A stretch of 64,000 nt of DNA from Antedon bifida (lineage: Eukaryota; Echinodermata; Crinoidea; Comatulida; Antedonidae), in contig OY727096.1 of NCBI GenBank assembly GCA_963402885.1, forward strand, positions 14,179,820 to 14,243,819. The letters run 5' to 3'. Below the pieces are notes generated by a model. That model made no database searches, had not been told where the DNA came from, and saw only the letters and a list, made by a program, of their open reading frames with translations. The stretch's first letter is position 1. Each line of letters starts with the position of its first letter. The translations under genes were made by a program, and so were the position numbers. Positions 43,929-56,966 of this stretch are shown in pieces.

Positions 43929-44174
43929 ATTCTCTGTTTGATGTGGGTGCAGTTACCCAGAAGTTGGGCACAAATCCTCTAAATGCAACGCCACAAGACC
44001 AAAACCAGGTGGATGTAGGAAAAGAGGTTTCTTCTATGTTTACTGGTCTATCAAAAGCATTTAGCAGTGTTTGGTCCACGGGCCCAAGCATCAAGATCCC
44101 ATTCTCGGAACAGATTTCAGAACTTGGCTCCAAAGTGCCGATACCCAATACGATAACTGATCTTGGAGCAAAGG
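43929..44174 (+). CDS. RIM: RIM exon E10: linker exon of unknown function
   Basis: 246 bp. The acceptor is 'ggttgctctag' and the donor 'aagg|gtaaat'. The leading AT joins the A of E9 to give Asn. It carries one G forward, so the exon is symmetric and could be a cassette. The product begins SLFDVGAVTQKLGTNPLNA, then VGKEVSSMFTGLSKAFSSVW (a probable amphipathic helix), then IKIPFSEQISELGSKVPIPN. I do not recognise this module from vertebrate RIMs. Membership of the RIM transcript is inferred from orientation, phase and distance. It could instead be a lineage-specific exon or belong to a different splice form. Confidence 0.7.
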
Positions 44175-45299
44175 GTAAATTTTAATCGGGCACGTCTTGA
44201 TTAGCTGTATTTTTCTGTTGTAGGCTTTTAACACTTCCTTTTTTACAATATAATGTGTACAACATTTGTTGTAGTTTTTTCTCCCTTTTTTCTGCATTTA
44301 GAAAAATTTTGACTGGCTGCAAACATTTCTTCATTCTTACCAACTCTTTTTTTATCAGAAAATGTTGGAAATTGTTTCTAAGATACTTACAATAGGAATG
44401 GAAGTGTTTTTGTTGCTATTTTATGTCTTTAATAACATACATATGCACTAATATTGAAAACTAAAACCTATAATTTCTACTGAAGTTAAAATATCTTTAG
44501 ATCACTCGTAGAACGAAAGGTCTTATGCTATCTGGCTCAGAGAAATTCTATCAGGGCCATCGTTTATTTCGGGATTGTTCTGATATCTTGGTATATTTAA
44601 AAGAACAATAGTAAAAAAAGAATGAAGCAATAATTTAGAAAAGTGATAGAAAGCAGTGAAATGAGCGTTTTTAACTAATTTTGGATGTTTTCATTTTCAA
44701 TTGAGAACAATAATCCTTTGTGTTATGTGTGTCTGCTTGAACTAGAAATGAAAATTAATAGTTCTGCATTCCCTGGGAATTGGAAGTATAACATCATACA
44801 CTATTTATTCGCACTGATGGTTGAATAACTTAATTATCACAACAGCGTCGTTTACGCTAGTCATGCTCTGAATGATCCGACTGTTGGCTATATAGATTAG
44901 TAAATTTCCGGAAATGATTGATGACGGATATGCACTGTGATCACTATTTAGGTTGCCAAAATGGGATCGAATTAATAGAGACAATTCAATTCCATGTTTC
45001 AAATTTTTGACAGATTCTCTACTCTATATCCAGTTTCTCAAGAATTTTATCCGCATGAATAATAACATAGATAAGCATCGATATTTTCATATTGTGATGT
45101 GATGCCCCCATTTCGATCGCTTGAAGGGGTAAACAAATAAAAGAACCGTAACTTTTCAGTGAAAATACCAGGTCTTCCCCAACTTTTTGTTTTGTTTTTT
45201 GTTTTCTCTTTTTATCATAATTAACCTTAGAATGCACATTTAAGACAAGAAATGACATGCTTTAATATATTTAAAGTTATATATATGCATTATTTTTCT
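44175..45299. other. Region after E10 without recognised exon
   Basis: The next exon must start with two bases of a codon. I found no such open segment with RIM C2B similarity up to 64000. This part is AT-rich with no mobile element recognised. Confidence 0.5.
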
Positions 45300-45720
45300 A
45301 CCATATATTTCAATATCTTACAGCTCTTCAGAGTTAAAGGCGACCTTGATGTTTATAACTTATCTTGAAAGATGTTGTAACTTTATAATATGGCCAGTTG
45401 AAGTTAAAAAGTAGTTTTTCATCTCTGTCGTCAAACTTATACAAATTTAAAGCAGTGCGCACCACTCTTCTTTGTGTACAATATTCTCAAATCATTATCT
45501 TCCGAAATTGTCATCTTCATGTTTGATTTTGATAACGTCATCATACCAAACAAATGTGGGTCCTGTGATTTCACCTATGCTCATGCAACTATTATGTTGG
45601 CAAATTCTCTGGTAATGCCATTGTTTGACTATTGTAGTACTGTATGTACAAATCGTGACATGAAGAAATTGAAACATTTTGAAATGCTCAGAAATGTTCT
45701 GAAAGATGCCCTAATTTGAT
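45300..45720 (+). mobile_element. Repeat family R2 copy with LINE RT remnant
   Basis: 'cagctcttcagagttaaagg' to 'aacgtcatcataccaaac' matches the 17 kb R2 copy. It leads into an open frame (45474-45719) ending TIMLANSLVMPLFDYCSTV and then MKKLKHFEMLRNVLKDALI, the 'SL..P.FDYCS.VW......L..LQ...R' segment following the RT domain in LINEs. It suggests that R2 may be the remains, or 3' passenger, of a LINE. Confidence 0.55.
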
Positions 45721-47339
45721 TAGAAATTTATTTTGAGCATTTTACAATTTTGACGCGCGTATGCGTATGTTTTTTGTGCTTATATTTTGACCCTTCACCT
45801 GACGTTTATGTGTAGTGATATCTGAAAGGCAGTTATGAAAATATGATTGATATGGTGAATTCACAAAATAGCCATAATGATGTCACGGTAGAGTAATCAC
45901 GCTAAAAACCTTATCATGGCTAAGTTTTAGTATGTTACAGATATTGTAAACATTTTAAATAACAGTAAATAAATAAATAAGAAGAAGAAATAGAGAAAAA
46001 ATAATAAGATTTTGTACAATAACATTAAATCATTGTTTCTTAATTTATTAAATATAATATCAATAAAAGCATTATTTAATGAAGGGATAATAATTAAAAT
46101 CACAAAATTTTTTGTAAGAAATATTTCTTGTTCAACATTGATGCCAAGCCATGAGAAAAGATGCTTTAAATTAGAATTAAAGTTATGTTGAATGGAAGAA
46201 AATGATGTATTAGCAGTGAAAATGATGGTGTCATAAGCGAATATGTTAGCAAAACCTGGAAAGGCATTGTGTGTCTGCTAAGACATTTAGTTTACTTAAA
46301 GAATCAAGGCTCCAAAGTTATTGGTTTAGTTGTAGTTCAGGCCGTATGTACCCATCGTTGGTTTTGTACTTAATGACGGCCGGTATGCTTAGTGGAATAG
46401 TATTTAGTTTTCCAGAAAACATTTCTTCCTTGTAGTTCAATAAAGCCGTTAAATCCTCTATTGCTTTATGATTGCTTTTTGATTTTTCATCCACACTAGT
46501 TATTTTTTATTCAATTGTTCCAATTCGCTTACCCATCGTTTCTAAGCCCAAGATTATGATTGTATTTCCTTTTGATCAATATACTGCACTTGTTATATTG
46601 AGATCGAAGACATATTTGTATAGAAATGACGATTTTACATATATTTTCTTTGGAGTCGGTATAGATAGGTGTTTACTCCATCAAGCCCTCTACAAATTGT
46701 TTCTTGGGGAATACCAGTGAATGGAGAGAAGAGATTAAGGATTAAAACAAACACATTCAAACCGAGAAGAGATGGACAAGTTTTAGAGGAGAGGCCAAAG
46801 ATGGAAGATTTTTAAGGAGGATAGAATGGTTGACGCTTTTCTGTTATTTATAAGGGCAGAGTGGCCGGATTGATGTTCAAGAAGGAGGCTATGAGCATTA
46901 AGATAGGAGTAGGAGCAAGCATGGTAAAGATGTCATGATATCTTGCCATCTTTAAAACATTCACGTTGCTTACTTTGTCTTGGCAGTTGATATGTAGAAT
47001 GCGTCGAAAACTGCGCCTTGTGAAAGGCATTAAGTAGAGATGCTGAGTTACTATACTATATATTGTGAAGTGCAGTGAATTCTACGATCATTACTGTTTA
47101 ATTTCCCAACGCCTAAACATCTTATGTGAGGAGACCACATTTGTTCGTCATAGAGGTAGGAGAACAGGTAAAAATAGCCATCGACCAATACGGACACTTA
47201 TAAAACAGTGATCAGATGTAGCGATGTGTGGCCGTAGACCCATTGTAGGCAGAGTAAATGAATTTAAATCGTTTCAGCATGCTTGTATGACAGATCTCAC
47301 TAAATCTTTTAGATTTTAGACTATCCCTTCCCTCACAGT
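45721..47339. other. Intergenic/intronic sequence, no gene recognised
   Basis: Mostly AT-rich. The + frame 46472-46720 and minus frame 46848-47030 have no domain. GC-richer sequence after 46850 probably belongs to the LINE that becomes recognisable at 47340. Confidence 0.35.
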
Positions 47340-48290
47340 AAAATGGTATAGAACCATCGCAGTTTATTGACGAATTTGCAGAATTTCTTGGAGAAATTGA
47401 TGGCCTACCAGGTAGGCCCCTTGTTGTTGGTGACATGAATGTCCACGTTGACCAGCCTGAGAAAAGTTTTTTGTCACAATACCTATAGATCTTGTATGAG
47501 CATGACTTCAAACAAACCGTTGATGAGCCCACGCAAATCAGAGGTCATATTCTTGATCATGTCATCTGTCGTGATGATGATGATGGTGTCGTTGTGGACT
47601 GCGTGGTTTTGCCACATAGATATGGTATGGACATCAGTAAAGCAGATCGGATGAAGCGATGAAACGTCTCGCTCTTTTAAAAATGTTGACATTAACTCGT
47701 TTTAAGTTAGAACTGCAACACAAACTTAGTATCATTTTTGGATTAGAGGATCCTGAAGCACAATCCAAGACGTATAATCATGTGATTAAATCAATTCTTG
47801 ACAAGTATGCCCTGAAAGAACACGAACTTCGATGAACAGCACAAACGTGTCTGGGATTTAATTAAATCAGAGAAAACAAAAGTTTTCAAATTTGTCTTTT
47901 TAGAATGCAATCCGAGAGAAATGTATCATGTTCTCTATAAATTGTTAGGAAAATCTAAATGTAGTTTACCATTGTGTAATTCTAATAAATCACTATGTCA
48001 AGAGTTTGCTGACTATTTTAGAAATAAAGTAGTTGATATCTGAGCATGCATAGATGATCGTGTGATTGAGACCAATGATGGCCTTGCCCTTCCCCCTGTA
48101 GAAATGTCAACCAATGTTTGCTTAGAAACTTTCCCACCCGTGGAGGTTGAAGACATACTCACAGTTATTAACAAGATCCCAAACAAAACAAGCCCTCTTG
48201 ACCCACTACCCACTTGGCTACTTAAAGAATGTTCGGAACAAATTTCCCCTGTCATAACTCATATAGCAAATTGTTCCTTTCCCACCGAGT
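47340..48290 (+). mobile_element. CR1/Jockey-like LINE fragment (endonuclease to RT start)
   Basis: In broken + frames, the APE endonuclease part reads EPSQFIDEFAEFLGEIDGLP followed by PLVVGDMNVHVD (47428-47452; 'GD.N.H.D' is the endonuclease motif). Then come FKQTVDEPTQIRGHILDHVI, and, after further frameshifts, 'EVEDILTVINKIPNKTSPLD' with PLPTWLLKECSEQISPVITH (48143-48270). The last is the first RT block. The element stops abruptly at about 48290, at a Gypsy fragment in the other orientation. Confidence 0.8.
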
Positions 48291-48567
48291 TTAAGTTTCT
48301 GTTTTGGTTGAGTCGTTTCTTCACTATGCTTTTTGCCCATTGTTTGTCATTTGGTTTGTATGGCTTTTTTTCGTACTGCATCAGATCGGGCAGGTCTTGT
48401 GCTTTATTAGGTCGTAGATAGTACTGATCTTGTTCTGCGATTGTGCAGCCAAATTGTACTGGGTTGCTGTCGAGTCCTTGGGTTGGTGTGCTTCTTATAT
48501 TGAATAGCGCCAAGTATAGGTCGCTTTTAGATTTTTTGCATTTTTTCAGCACGCACTTTGAAGACAT
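48259..48567 (-). pseudogene. Ty3/Gypsy integrase C-terminal fragment
   Basis: The minus frame of 102 codons contains KKSKSDLYLALFNIRSTPTQ followed by GLDSNPVQFG. This is the 'DPYLALL..R.TP..GL..SPAQ.L.GR' motif after the catalytic core of Gypsy integrases. The expected 'LMGRRTRT' is eroded. It abuts the LINE RT fragment, marking a recombination or insertion boundary near 48290. The frame overlaps the tandem repeat start at 48519. Confidence 0.65.
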
Positions 48568-48870
48568 GACAAAGGATTCTGTCTTTTTATTTTTTATAGG
48601 TTATATGCATTATTATGCAATATAACCTTATTGATTTTGTCAGAATCTTTCATTATTTATTCTTTCCTTAGCATTATTTGTCCATCAATTTTGGGTCGCT
48701 TTTAGATTTCTTACATTTTCTCAGCATGCACTTTGGAGACATGACAAAGGATTCTGCCTTTTCATTTTTTTAGGTTATAAGCATTATTATGCAATATAAC
48801 CTTATTGATTTTGTCAGAATCATTATTTCTTTATTTATTCTCTCCTTAGCATTATTTGTCCGTCAATTAT
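48519..48870. repeat. Two tandem ~175-bp units, each with a hairpin
   Basis: Units are 48519-48693 and 48694-48870, about 90% alike: 'ggtcgcttttagatt', 'gacatgacaaaggattctg' and 'ccttattgattttgtcagaa'. Each contains a stem-loop: 'aggttata(t/a)gca' pairs with 'tgcaatataacct' around 'ttatta', nested inside the outer pair 'aaggattctg' / 'cagaatc'. Confidence 0.8.
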
Positions 48871-51007
48871 CTTGAGATCAATTTCATCTAGCAACATGAA
48901 TTTTTCAGAGTGTATTCCTTATGGCCAGGAAACGATATAATAAGCTTTTCAATTTAATGAAATCATGTTTGTAATCATATTTTCACAACTAGCTATCATA
49001 ATTAAACCACATTTTGTACTTATAAATTTCATGTCTAGGCTAGGCCTAGAGAAGGCCCGCAAGAGGAAATTTGAAGAAAGCTACTTAGGTAGTTAATAGT
49101 TTTTCTCTTTTTATCATAATTAACCTTAAAAACGTACATTTAATGTTTAAAGTAATATATGCATTATGTTTTAATACAAAACGTCAACAATTTGAAGGGA
49201 AAATGTCTTTGAAAGTTCTGAATTGTAAAGAAATACTCATAGTTACTCCAAATTGTGACTGACTTAAAATGAATCAATCATTAAAAAATATTTTTGATTT
49301 GTACTCCAGAAAATATATAATTTTGCAAAAAGAACTTTGATTACAAACTTCCTTTCAAAGTGAGCTTGTTGAACGTCGCTTCCAACTGTAGTATCATGTG
49401 CACTCTAGGAAATATTATATAGCACCCCTTAGATATTATAAGCCTTATTTTTGCCAGAAAATATTGTAGCGCCCTCTATTTCATTGCCACAGGAATTGAA
49501 ACCAGAATAGGTATACTAAAAGTATGTTAAATGTATTATGTTAAAAGTAATAAGACTAAGCGTATTAAAAGAAAGCCCAAAGCTAATTTATTGCATTATA
49601 AGTTGTGAAAAAAGTACTAAATATTTTTGTTAGCACTTTCTTGTTTTATTGTTTTTCTTTGCTTTGTGCTCTCATCTTGATTATTTTTGTAAAAACTGGC
49701 TGCTGCAGTTACTTTTGTTACACAAATCAATGCTAAGCTCTTCTGCCATTTTTGTTTATACCCTTTTGTTGCGGTGCTAAATGTGTGTTTTTTTTTATTT
49801 CAGATTTAAGCATTGTATTTTTTCCTTATTTCACTTGTATTGAATGAGACTCGTGTTTGCAGCCAGTCACTGCTAAATAGTGTCCTCTATAATATTGGCT
49901 TTATTAACATTGCATGATGTATTATTAACCCAGAGAATGCTGAAGATAACAAACTTCTGGCTACAGTCACACTAAAGCTTCAAGTCGGCTTTACTCACCG
50001 TTGGTGAGATTTCAAACCATGCTTGAATTTATTGTGCGGTCACAACACAGTAGACATTTGCACAGTTTAACATCAAATTTGCTACCATGCATCCGACTGA
50101 GTTAATTTCTTGCTCAATTATTTGATATCGAACTATAATTGACTGAATGTTGGATGATCTAGGCCTTCAAGGAATCTCTGATATGGTGATGCATAGCCTT
50201 TATCCTTGCATTGCTTACAGACAACAATTACAAAGGGAGGATCTCAGAAGGTCTATTTTATGGCGTCATATAAAACAAGAAAACGTGTTTATTGATTCAG
50301 TTAATCTGGTTAATTGAAACTTGCAGGATTTTTTCCATGCAATTTATAAACATGGCTGATGGTTGTGAATGGCCAGATTCAAAAGACAAAATGTCTACCC
50401 AGGGTCAACCCGTGTCGTGGTCACGCTAGCCTGTTTGAGATTGAGTCAACCCATGTTCGGTTACACTACGTAAATTACACTGTCGGTGGTGAAGCCAGGC
50501 TTGAGGCTCTAATGTGATTGTAGCCCCTGTTGTATAGTTATAAAGATATTTGACACAAGCTTCAAAGCAAAGAATTATTTGTGTATTCTACAATATGAGA
50601 TAAACTCAGTACTTTTATAGATTAGTTGTAGATTTTTCAATTTTCAATAATCAAGGTTTTAAAATACTGACAGTATGATTTTCAAATTTGTTTATTTGTG
50701 ATTGTGTAAGGCCAATTAAAAGTAATTAAATAAAAACAACTAGTACCCTCCCTTCCACACAGAGCAAATAAATACAGACACAGTGATTTATGTTGTCAAA
50801 TAAAATTCACACCCTGGGAATTACCTTGTCACAAAATAAATTCAAATTTAAATGAAACCAATTTTGTGTTGCGTATCAGCCTGACACATTTGATAAGTTT
50901 GGGGTGGTCGTTTACAATTACATTCAACTTTTCTTATTGTCTCTCTGTAGTAAAATGCATTGAATTAACTACAATTTTCCAAGGATTTTGATAATTGTTT
51001 TGACTTT
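48871..51007. other. Sequence without recognised gene
   Basis: AT-rich. 50755-50825 ('aaataaatacagacacagtg' and 'acaccctgggaattac') is a short direct match to 41050-41105 in the 1.4 kb repeat. 'gtcaacccatgttcggttac'-like words repeat at 50400-50470. No gene. Confidence 0.4.
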
Positions 51008-54000
51008 ATTTCATCACTTCTTAATATATTAATTATGTTGCATTTTTGTCATATCTAGGGGAAATTATTTGATTGACAAATTATAACACAAAATAAGTGC
51101 CTCCCACGAATAAACGCCCCCACCCCTAAAAAATTAACATGGTATTTTAAAATTTTATATTCATCATCTAAGACACTGAGAAACAAATTAGATTTATTTT
51201 TATGAATTTATATAGCAGATTAGGTCTATTTATATGAATTTCTTATCTATTTGACCAATAAATATCCAGTGTATCTATATATAAATTTACGTAAGGGCAA
51301 AATTCGGTAAATCCCGCATTACTTCTAGAATGTTTACTCGATTGTATATAAAGTTGTTTCGTACTTTCGGTACTGATTTTAACCACATGATGTAACCCTG
51401 TTTACTAATTAAATTGAGTTAGATAATTAGTTATTGACAATTAAAACGAATTTAGGTTCAACGATTTTCCCCAAATAGGGGTGTTTTCCGATTGTGGTAT
51501 ACACTGTCTAATGGATGTCTATCTTGAAAAATACCCTCACACAATAATACGAGGATGCTTCGCATTTTCCTATCTCCTCCTACGATAAATGTTTTAATAG
51601 CTGAAAACCGGTTGAACAGCTCAAGTACAGCATCATAAGGCCTAAAAAAAACTCTTTTGTTTGCCGTTCTCCGCCGCCCCTATTTTTTGAAAATTAATTT
51701 GTGATAAAAAAAACTTTCTCCAGGCAGGATGCATATGCTGATAATTGATAGAGGCCTGACGCCGATCATACATGACTCGGCTGTGGCATATAGTCAACGA
51801 TTGAATAGGCCTCCTATCTATAGGCTATGGCCGTGGCGACTGGTATCGCGTCAGGCCGGTGAGGCTGCAGTAGATAGGCCTAACACATTTTAATGCGGTC
51901 ACATTTTATTTGTATTTTAATCACAAAATTTGAATGAATAAAGATAAAAACAATACAAGACAACAACCTATATATTTATTTGATGTATCTACCAAAAAAT
52001 TTAGCCATTTCCATGGTTTTTAAAATTTGCTAAAGAATTTTCAATTTTGTGGAAAAAAATTGGCGACCTTTTGCAAATTTTGCGAAAGAAAGTTTGACCA
52101 TTAGCCTGAGCGTAGAAAGTGCGCTGCTAACGCATAGCGCCCAATGTGAACTTTCCACGGGTTTTGCGGTTTGCGATATATATATCACATGTCGATGGTT
52201 GCAGTTTCCACAATTGTTTGTGATTTAACGAAAATAAGGTCCATGGTGACACGCATGGTGTCAACCAATACTTTTGTAGATGTTTTTTTAAATTGGCGCA
52301 TTAATGAAAAACTAATATTGGAGAGAGTGAACATAGGCCCAGAGGCACGTGGACCGTATGAGCTTTACTACTAGTACTATACAGTATTTTATTTTCGTCG
52401 CAGGTCTCACTCCGATAAAATATCCAAGGCCAAAAAAACCCAAATGATGTAGTAGGATTTGTACAAAAAAAACAAACTTTTTCCACCCACTCCCTCATCT
52501 TCTACACACTTATATACAGATCAGTTTTTGTAATATATGTTTTAAAAAAAATATATAAAAAAAACTTAATTCCACCCGCCCCTCTACTCCAATTTTTAAA
52601 ATGTAACAGCAAACAAACCATTTTTTTTTAGGCCTAATGTTGAAGACAGGCCGATTTAATAGATTTAATATTCATTTATACAAATGTATTGATTTCCGAT
52701 GAATGGAACATTCCAATATAACTATTTGGTTTAACACAAGTACCAGCTGTAGGTAAATTTATTGTCCCTTGGGGAATTAACCTAAAACCTATATAGATAT
52801 AGGCTATGTTCAGACCCATGGCGTTAGACCGTTTTAGCGTACAACGTTACTAGCAAGGTCACATTACAAACCGCAGAGAAAAAAATGAGGTGTTCAGACC
52901 CATAGCGTACGATTATCGTTACAACGGAAGTGCGTCATTCAGGTTGGTTCTAGTTGCATATTCATGTGCTCTTACCCACGTGTTTTCATCATTATTTCCA
53001 CTGTATATAGGCCTAGATCTCAGCCCTACAATTATGACAAAATTTGCCGTAAATAAAACATACCTCAGCATTTATTTAAGAAAAATATAGTAAAGCCAAA
53101 TTTCTGTTTCTATTGTTTTATTTTGTAGTAAAAAAAACATTTTTTGTTACGAAAATAAAGCAGGCCTCTTAATGATGAAGATTGTGTTAACCAGTCAGTT
53201 AAAAAACCCTTAACTTGCTAATAAAAATGACACAGCTCCCCTTGTTTGTTTACTGAATTTTTTAGAAGTTAGGGGGTTTTCAGCATTAAACTTGTCCAGT
53301 CTATATAGTCTGCCTTGTATATATGAATGAGTGACTTGATGTCCCACCACGCTAGTTTTTAGCTTGAATGAAATGCGTGAATGACTGGTAGCTAGGCCTA
53401 AAAGGGGACGGGATCGTAGTCACTATGTTTAAATACAAGGTGCATTTATTTATTTCATTTGTTAGAAAATATAATGGTAATCAATTGATACATGTAGTTT
53501 GTAGCCTAGTTTTTTTTAACAGTTGTATTTGTAGCCTAGTTAGGCCTTAAATTATTCTGGCCTTTTTGTTGTTGAAATCCATCTCTCACACATTGACGAT
53601 ACAAGATGTCAGCCTAGGTCAAACCTTGTTTCGCGTCATAACAGGAAACGTTCTGATTGGATACAACGTTGACTTACAGTAGCGTCGTACGCTAAAACGG
53701 TACTATCAACCGTTTTCCACTACAACGCTACAACCGTTGTACAACGCGTTGTACGCTAATCCCCAACTGTTCAGACACACATTCTTTTAGCGTCGTACGC
53801 TCAAACGGTCTAACGCCATGGGTCTGAACAGGGCCATAGTATTGCAATACTTGGACATTAATGTAAATACGTATTATCCATTTTTGGTCGCCATTTGAAT
53901 CGCAATTTATTTACTGTGAATGTGGGTACTGTTAGATATATAAACACATGTACAAATAAACGTATTACTGTGCGATATATAAACACACAATATACAAATA

Positions 54001-54520
54001 AACATTATTACTGACAGTTGCTTCTCAACGTTTGTATTAATTAATAATTACAAAAAAATATAAACGTTGTAGTGGTGTATCATTACATGTACTATGCTAT
54101 TTCAATCGACTATGACAGTGACAGTTTTAATAAAGTATTAAATCGCAAATGTGTTACTCTATCAAGTGGTATATTATTTATAGGCCTATATATAAAACAT
54201 GAAAAAAATATTCGTTACTGAGTAGAAAAATTGTTCTTTGTACCCATCCTCTTCCCCATCCCTCAACCCTAATGTTACATACAAAATACAAATTGGGTTT
54301 GTTTAAATGAGTTTTGTGACAAGTTTCTCTTTTGGAAGTAATTCCCAGTGTGTTAATTTTAGTTGACTACATAAATCATTGTGTCTATTTATTCGTTTCT
54401 GTAAACGACAATAACTATTAAATAGTCCTGCGGTACGTACATTAAAAAAAAAACATTTTTTAACGCTGAAATTACAGTGTAGGCCTATTCGAGAACCATC
54501 TGTGTGCATGACCATCTAGT
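51008..54520 (-). repeat. 1.4 kb dispersed repeat, copy 2 (-), interrupted
   Basis: The reverse complement of copy 1. 51008-51090 equals 42290-42372, 51150-51640 equals 41780-42260, and 52680-52760 matches 41620-41700. After the insertion ending at 53835, 53836-54180 matches 41270-41580 and 54300-54520 matches 40938-41130. The break at 51640-52675 is a block of unrelated GC-richer sequence. The break at 52802-53835 is a TIR element. Confidence 0.8.
52802..53835. mobile_element. Harbinger-like non-autonomous TIR element
   Basis: The right TIR, reverse complemented, begins GGCCCTGTTCAGACCCATGG. The left begins GGCTATGTTCAGACCCATGG. Both continue 'cgttagaccgttt.agcgtac'. ATA flanks both ends (52799-52801, 53836-53838), the 3-bp target duplication typical of PIF/Harbinger. 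A second 'tgttcagaccca(t)agcgtac' copy sits inside each end (52892 and 53767), so the termini are double. The body holds no transposase. Confidence 0.8.
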
Positions 54521-54840
54521 TTATAAAATATATATTGTAGATATGAATGAATTCTATTACAAATATTCTATAATACAATATCGTGTGCTAGGGCGGATCC
54601 AGGGTGAATGTCCATGGGGACTGGACACCCCACCTCCCCCATCCCTAAATTAACAAGGTGCCTTTTTTATAGGTAAGAAAATTGTTTATAGTTATGTTTA
54701 TGGTAAAATAGAATATTGATTACATCTAATATCGAAATTAGACTATTTTTTAGGTGTAGTAAAATTGCAAAAATTCTTCACATTGAATGAAATCAGTCAT
54801 GTGTTACCAATGCAGCTCTCTGACTGCATCTCTCAAGCAC
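54521..54840. other. Spacer between inverted repeat copies
   Basis: AT-rich with a GC-richer 'gggcggatccagggtgaatg' segment at 54592. No gene. Confidence 0.4.
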
Positions 54841-55121
54841 GTTTTGTAATTATTAATTAATACAACTAACGTTGAGAAGCAACTGTCAGTAATAAAGTTT
54901 ATTTGTATAATTATGTCTTTAAACAGTACCCACACTCACAGTAAAATGTGCGCTTCAAATGGTGACAAAAATGGTTTATGAATTTATTGTCGAAGGTTTT
55001 AAGTTTATCCTCCCAAGGACCCATACATTTACCTACTTGTGTTATACCAAATAATTATACTAGGAGACTGAGAGATTGGAATGTTCCATTCATCGACAAG
55101 CAATACGTTTGTATAAACGTA

Positions 55122-56878
55122 CAGTACTGGTCAGAGGACTTTCGACATTCCCGCTCGTGTTTTTCTGCTGTTTTGAAGTGGAGTGTTTGTGGAGCCATCG
55201 AATGCTGACCTCGACCAGCGAAGCGTGAATGTTTTACAACAACAATTGAAATCAATCATACATATATAATAGGAGTCCTTTGTGACTATACAAAGTATAT
55301 ATTGATTAACATAATAAAAAAAACAGTAAAATATACGTTTAAAATTCACATGAACAGCTTCAAAGTCACGATAAAATTCTAAGTATACATTCATATCTTC
55401 AAATTCCGAGCCTACAACACCAAGTTGATAGCTAGACTACTATCGCTCGATAGCCGCATAGATGTGCATCTACGATCTTTTTTATGTGGTCATCAATCCT
55501 AGATTTACAAAACTTCGGCGATATGACAGGGTTTTTTCTCCCGCGACTTTGTTGATAGGGCATACAAAAACGATCGTTTTAAAAACGTGTGATCAATGAT
55601 GCAGTTATGAAAATATTTATACTGTTCATTAGATACACACAATAATTATATCGGTGATGATTACATACAGTACATAGGCTATTCTACGGTAATTAATTGA
55701 AAATAAATGTAATTTCTTAACGCGTGATTTTATTGTTCTTTACTGCACAAAGTTCAAACCAACTCAAATGAGAGCCTGGCTGTGTGAGTCGTGGCATCAG
55801 CAAACAACGCACTGTGTGCCACATTGCCAACTTCTCTGTATCATAGCAATTCAAAGCATGAATTGTTTTAAAATAAATAACTTTGTATTGAATGTGCTTT
55901 TATCAACTAAAATGAGTTCAATTAACAGTGGAACAGTATAGTGTAGTAAATCGGGTAATATTTTTGTGCAAAAAAAACATTCTTAAGTATGGTATTTTTT
56001 TTCTAGATAAATACAAAAAAAAATTATTGTTTTTGAAATTCTGATTTTACTTGCCCATGCCAAATACAGCTTAAGTGTGATAATTAAATATGAACACCCC
56101 TGAAATGGATTGTACCATTACCAAACGTTGTTCACACCACACAAGAGACAAATTTCGGAAAATAATTTGTACTTTGTTGGTTTCTCGTTCAATAATAAAT
56201 AAAGAATTTATAAAGCAAGTATTCAATCTAAAGATTTTATGTAGAAATATATATATAAGAATTTTAAATATTTAACATTTGCGTATGTTGCTCTAAATAC
56301 GGTGCACTTTCCAAACGAGAGTCGAGTCTGACTTTACTAGGCCTAATAGTGTAAAGTACTACCTAGGCTTACCATTAAACGATATGATTATATTAAACAT
56401 CCAAAGAGCCCCACAAAATGACATGGTATGCCTTAGAAATAAATAACAATAGAATCGACATGGTGTCCTGAAATCACTGAAAACACTATGTTAGTTTTGT
56501 TGGTTACACTGGTTGGTCACAACTCAATGAACGAAAATCGTCTATAAGCTTGTTTACAGTGTTAATCACTGTCATGTGACACCCATCGCTCAATCGGTTT
56601 TTGACTCGCATTGATTGATTAGCATTTGCTATTTCTAAAACAAATTATTATCGCTGACGGCCTAGTTTTTCACGCTAATGACGTGGAATACGAAAGACAA
56701 TGACATCGGGATAAACTGCTAGCCGGAAATCGTTGCTCGATAAAGCCGTTCATGCGTGGATTGTGACCTTAATGCATTACTCTCAAGGATAGCGACGCTT
56801 GTGCATATCGCTAACAACACTCGAACAACACTCATTCAAAACACACACAAAATGTCAGAAGTCCTCTGACCAGTACTG
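55122..56878. mobile_element. TA-flanked TIR element, 1757 bp
   Basis: The left end CAGTACTGGTCAGAGGACTT is exactly inverted at the right end, and the similarity continues to about 28 bp ('gacatt'). It is flanked by TA on each side, and copy 1 of the host repeat has a single TA at the same place (41725-41726). The TSD suggests a Tc1/mariner-like (or other TA-targeting) mobiliser. No transposase frame is visible, so it is non-autonomous. Confidence 0.85.
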
Positions 56879-56966
56879 TATATTAAATCTATTAAAATAG
56901 TATTTTTTTAAGAAAATCGGCTTCAAAATTATGATGCTGTTCGACCAATTTTGAGTTATTAAAAAC

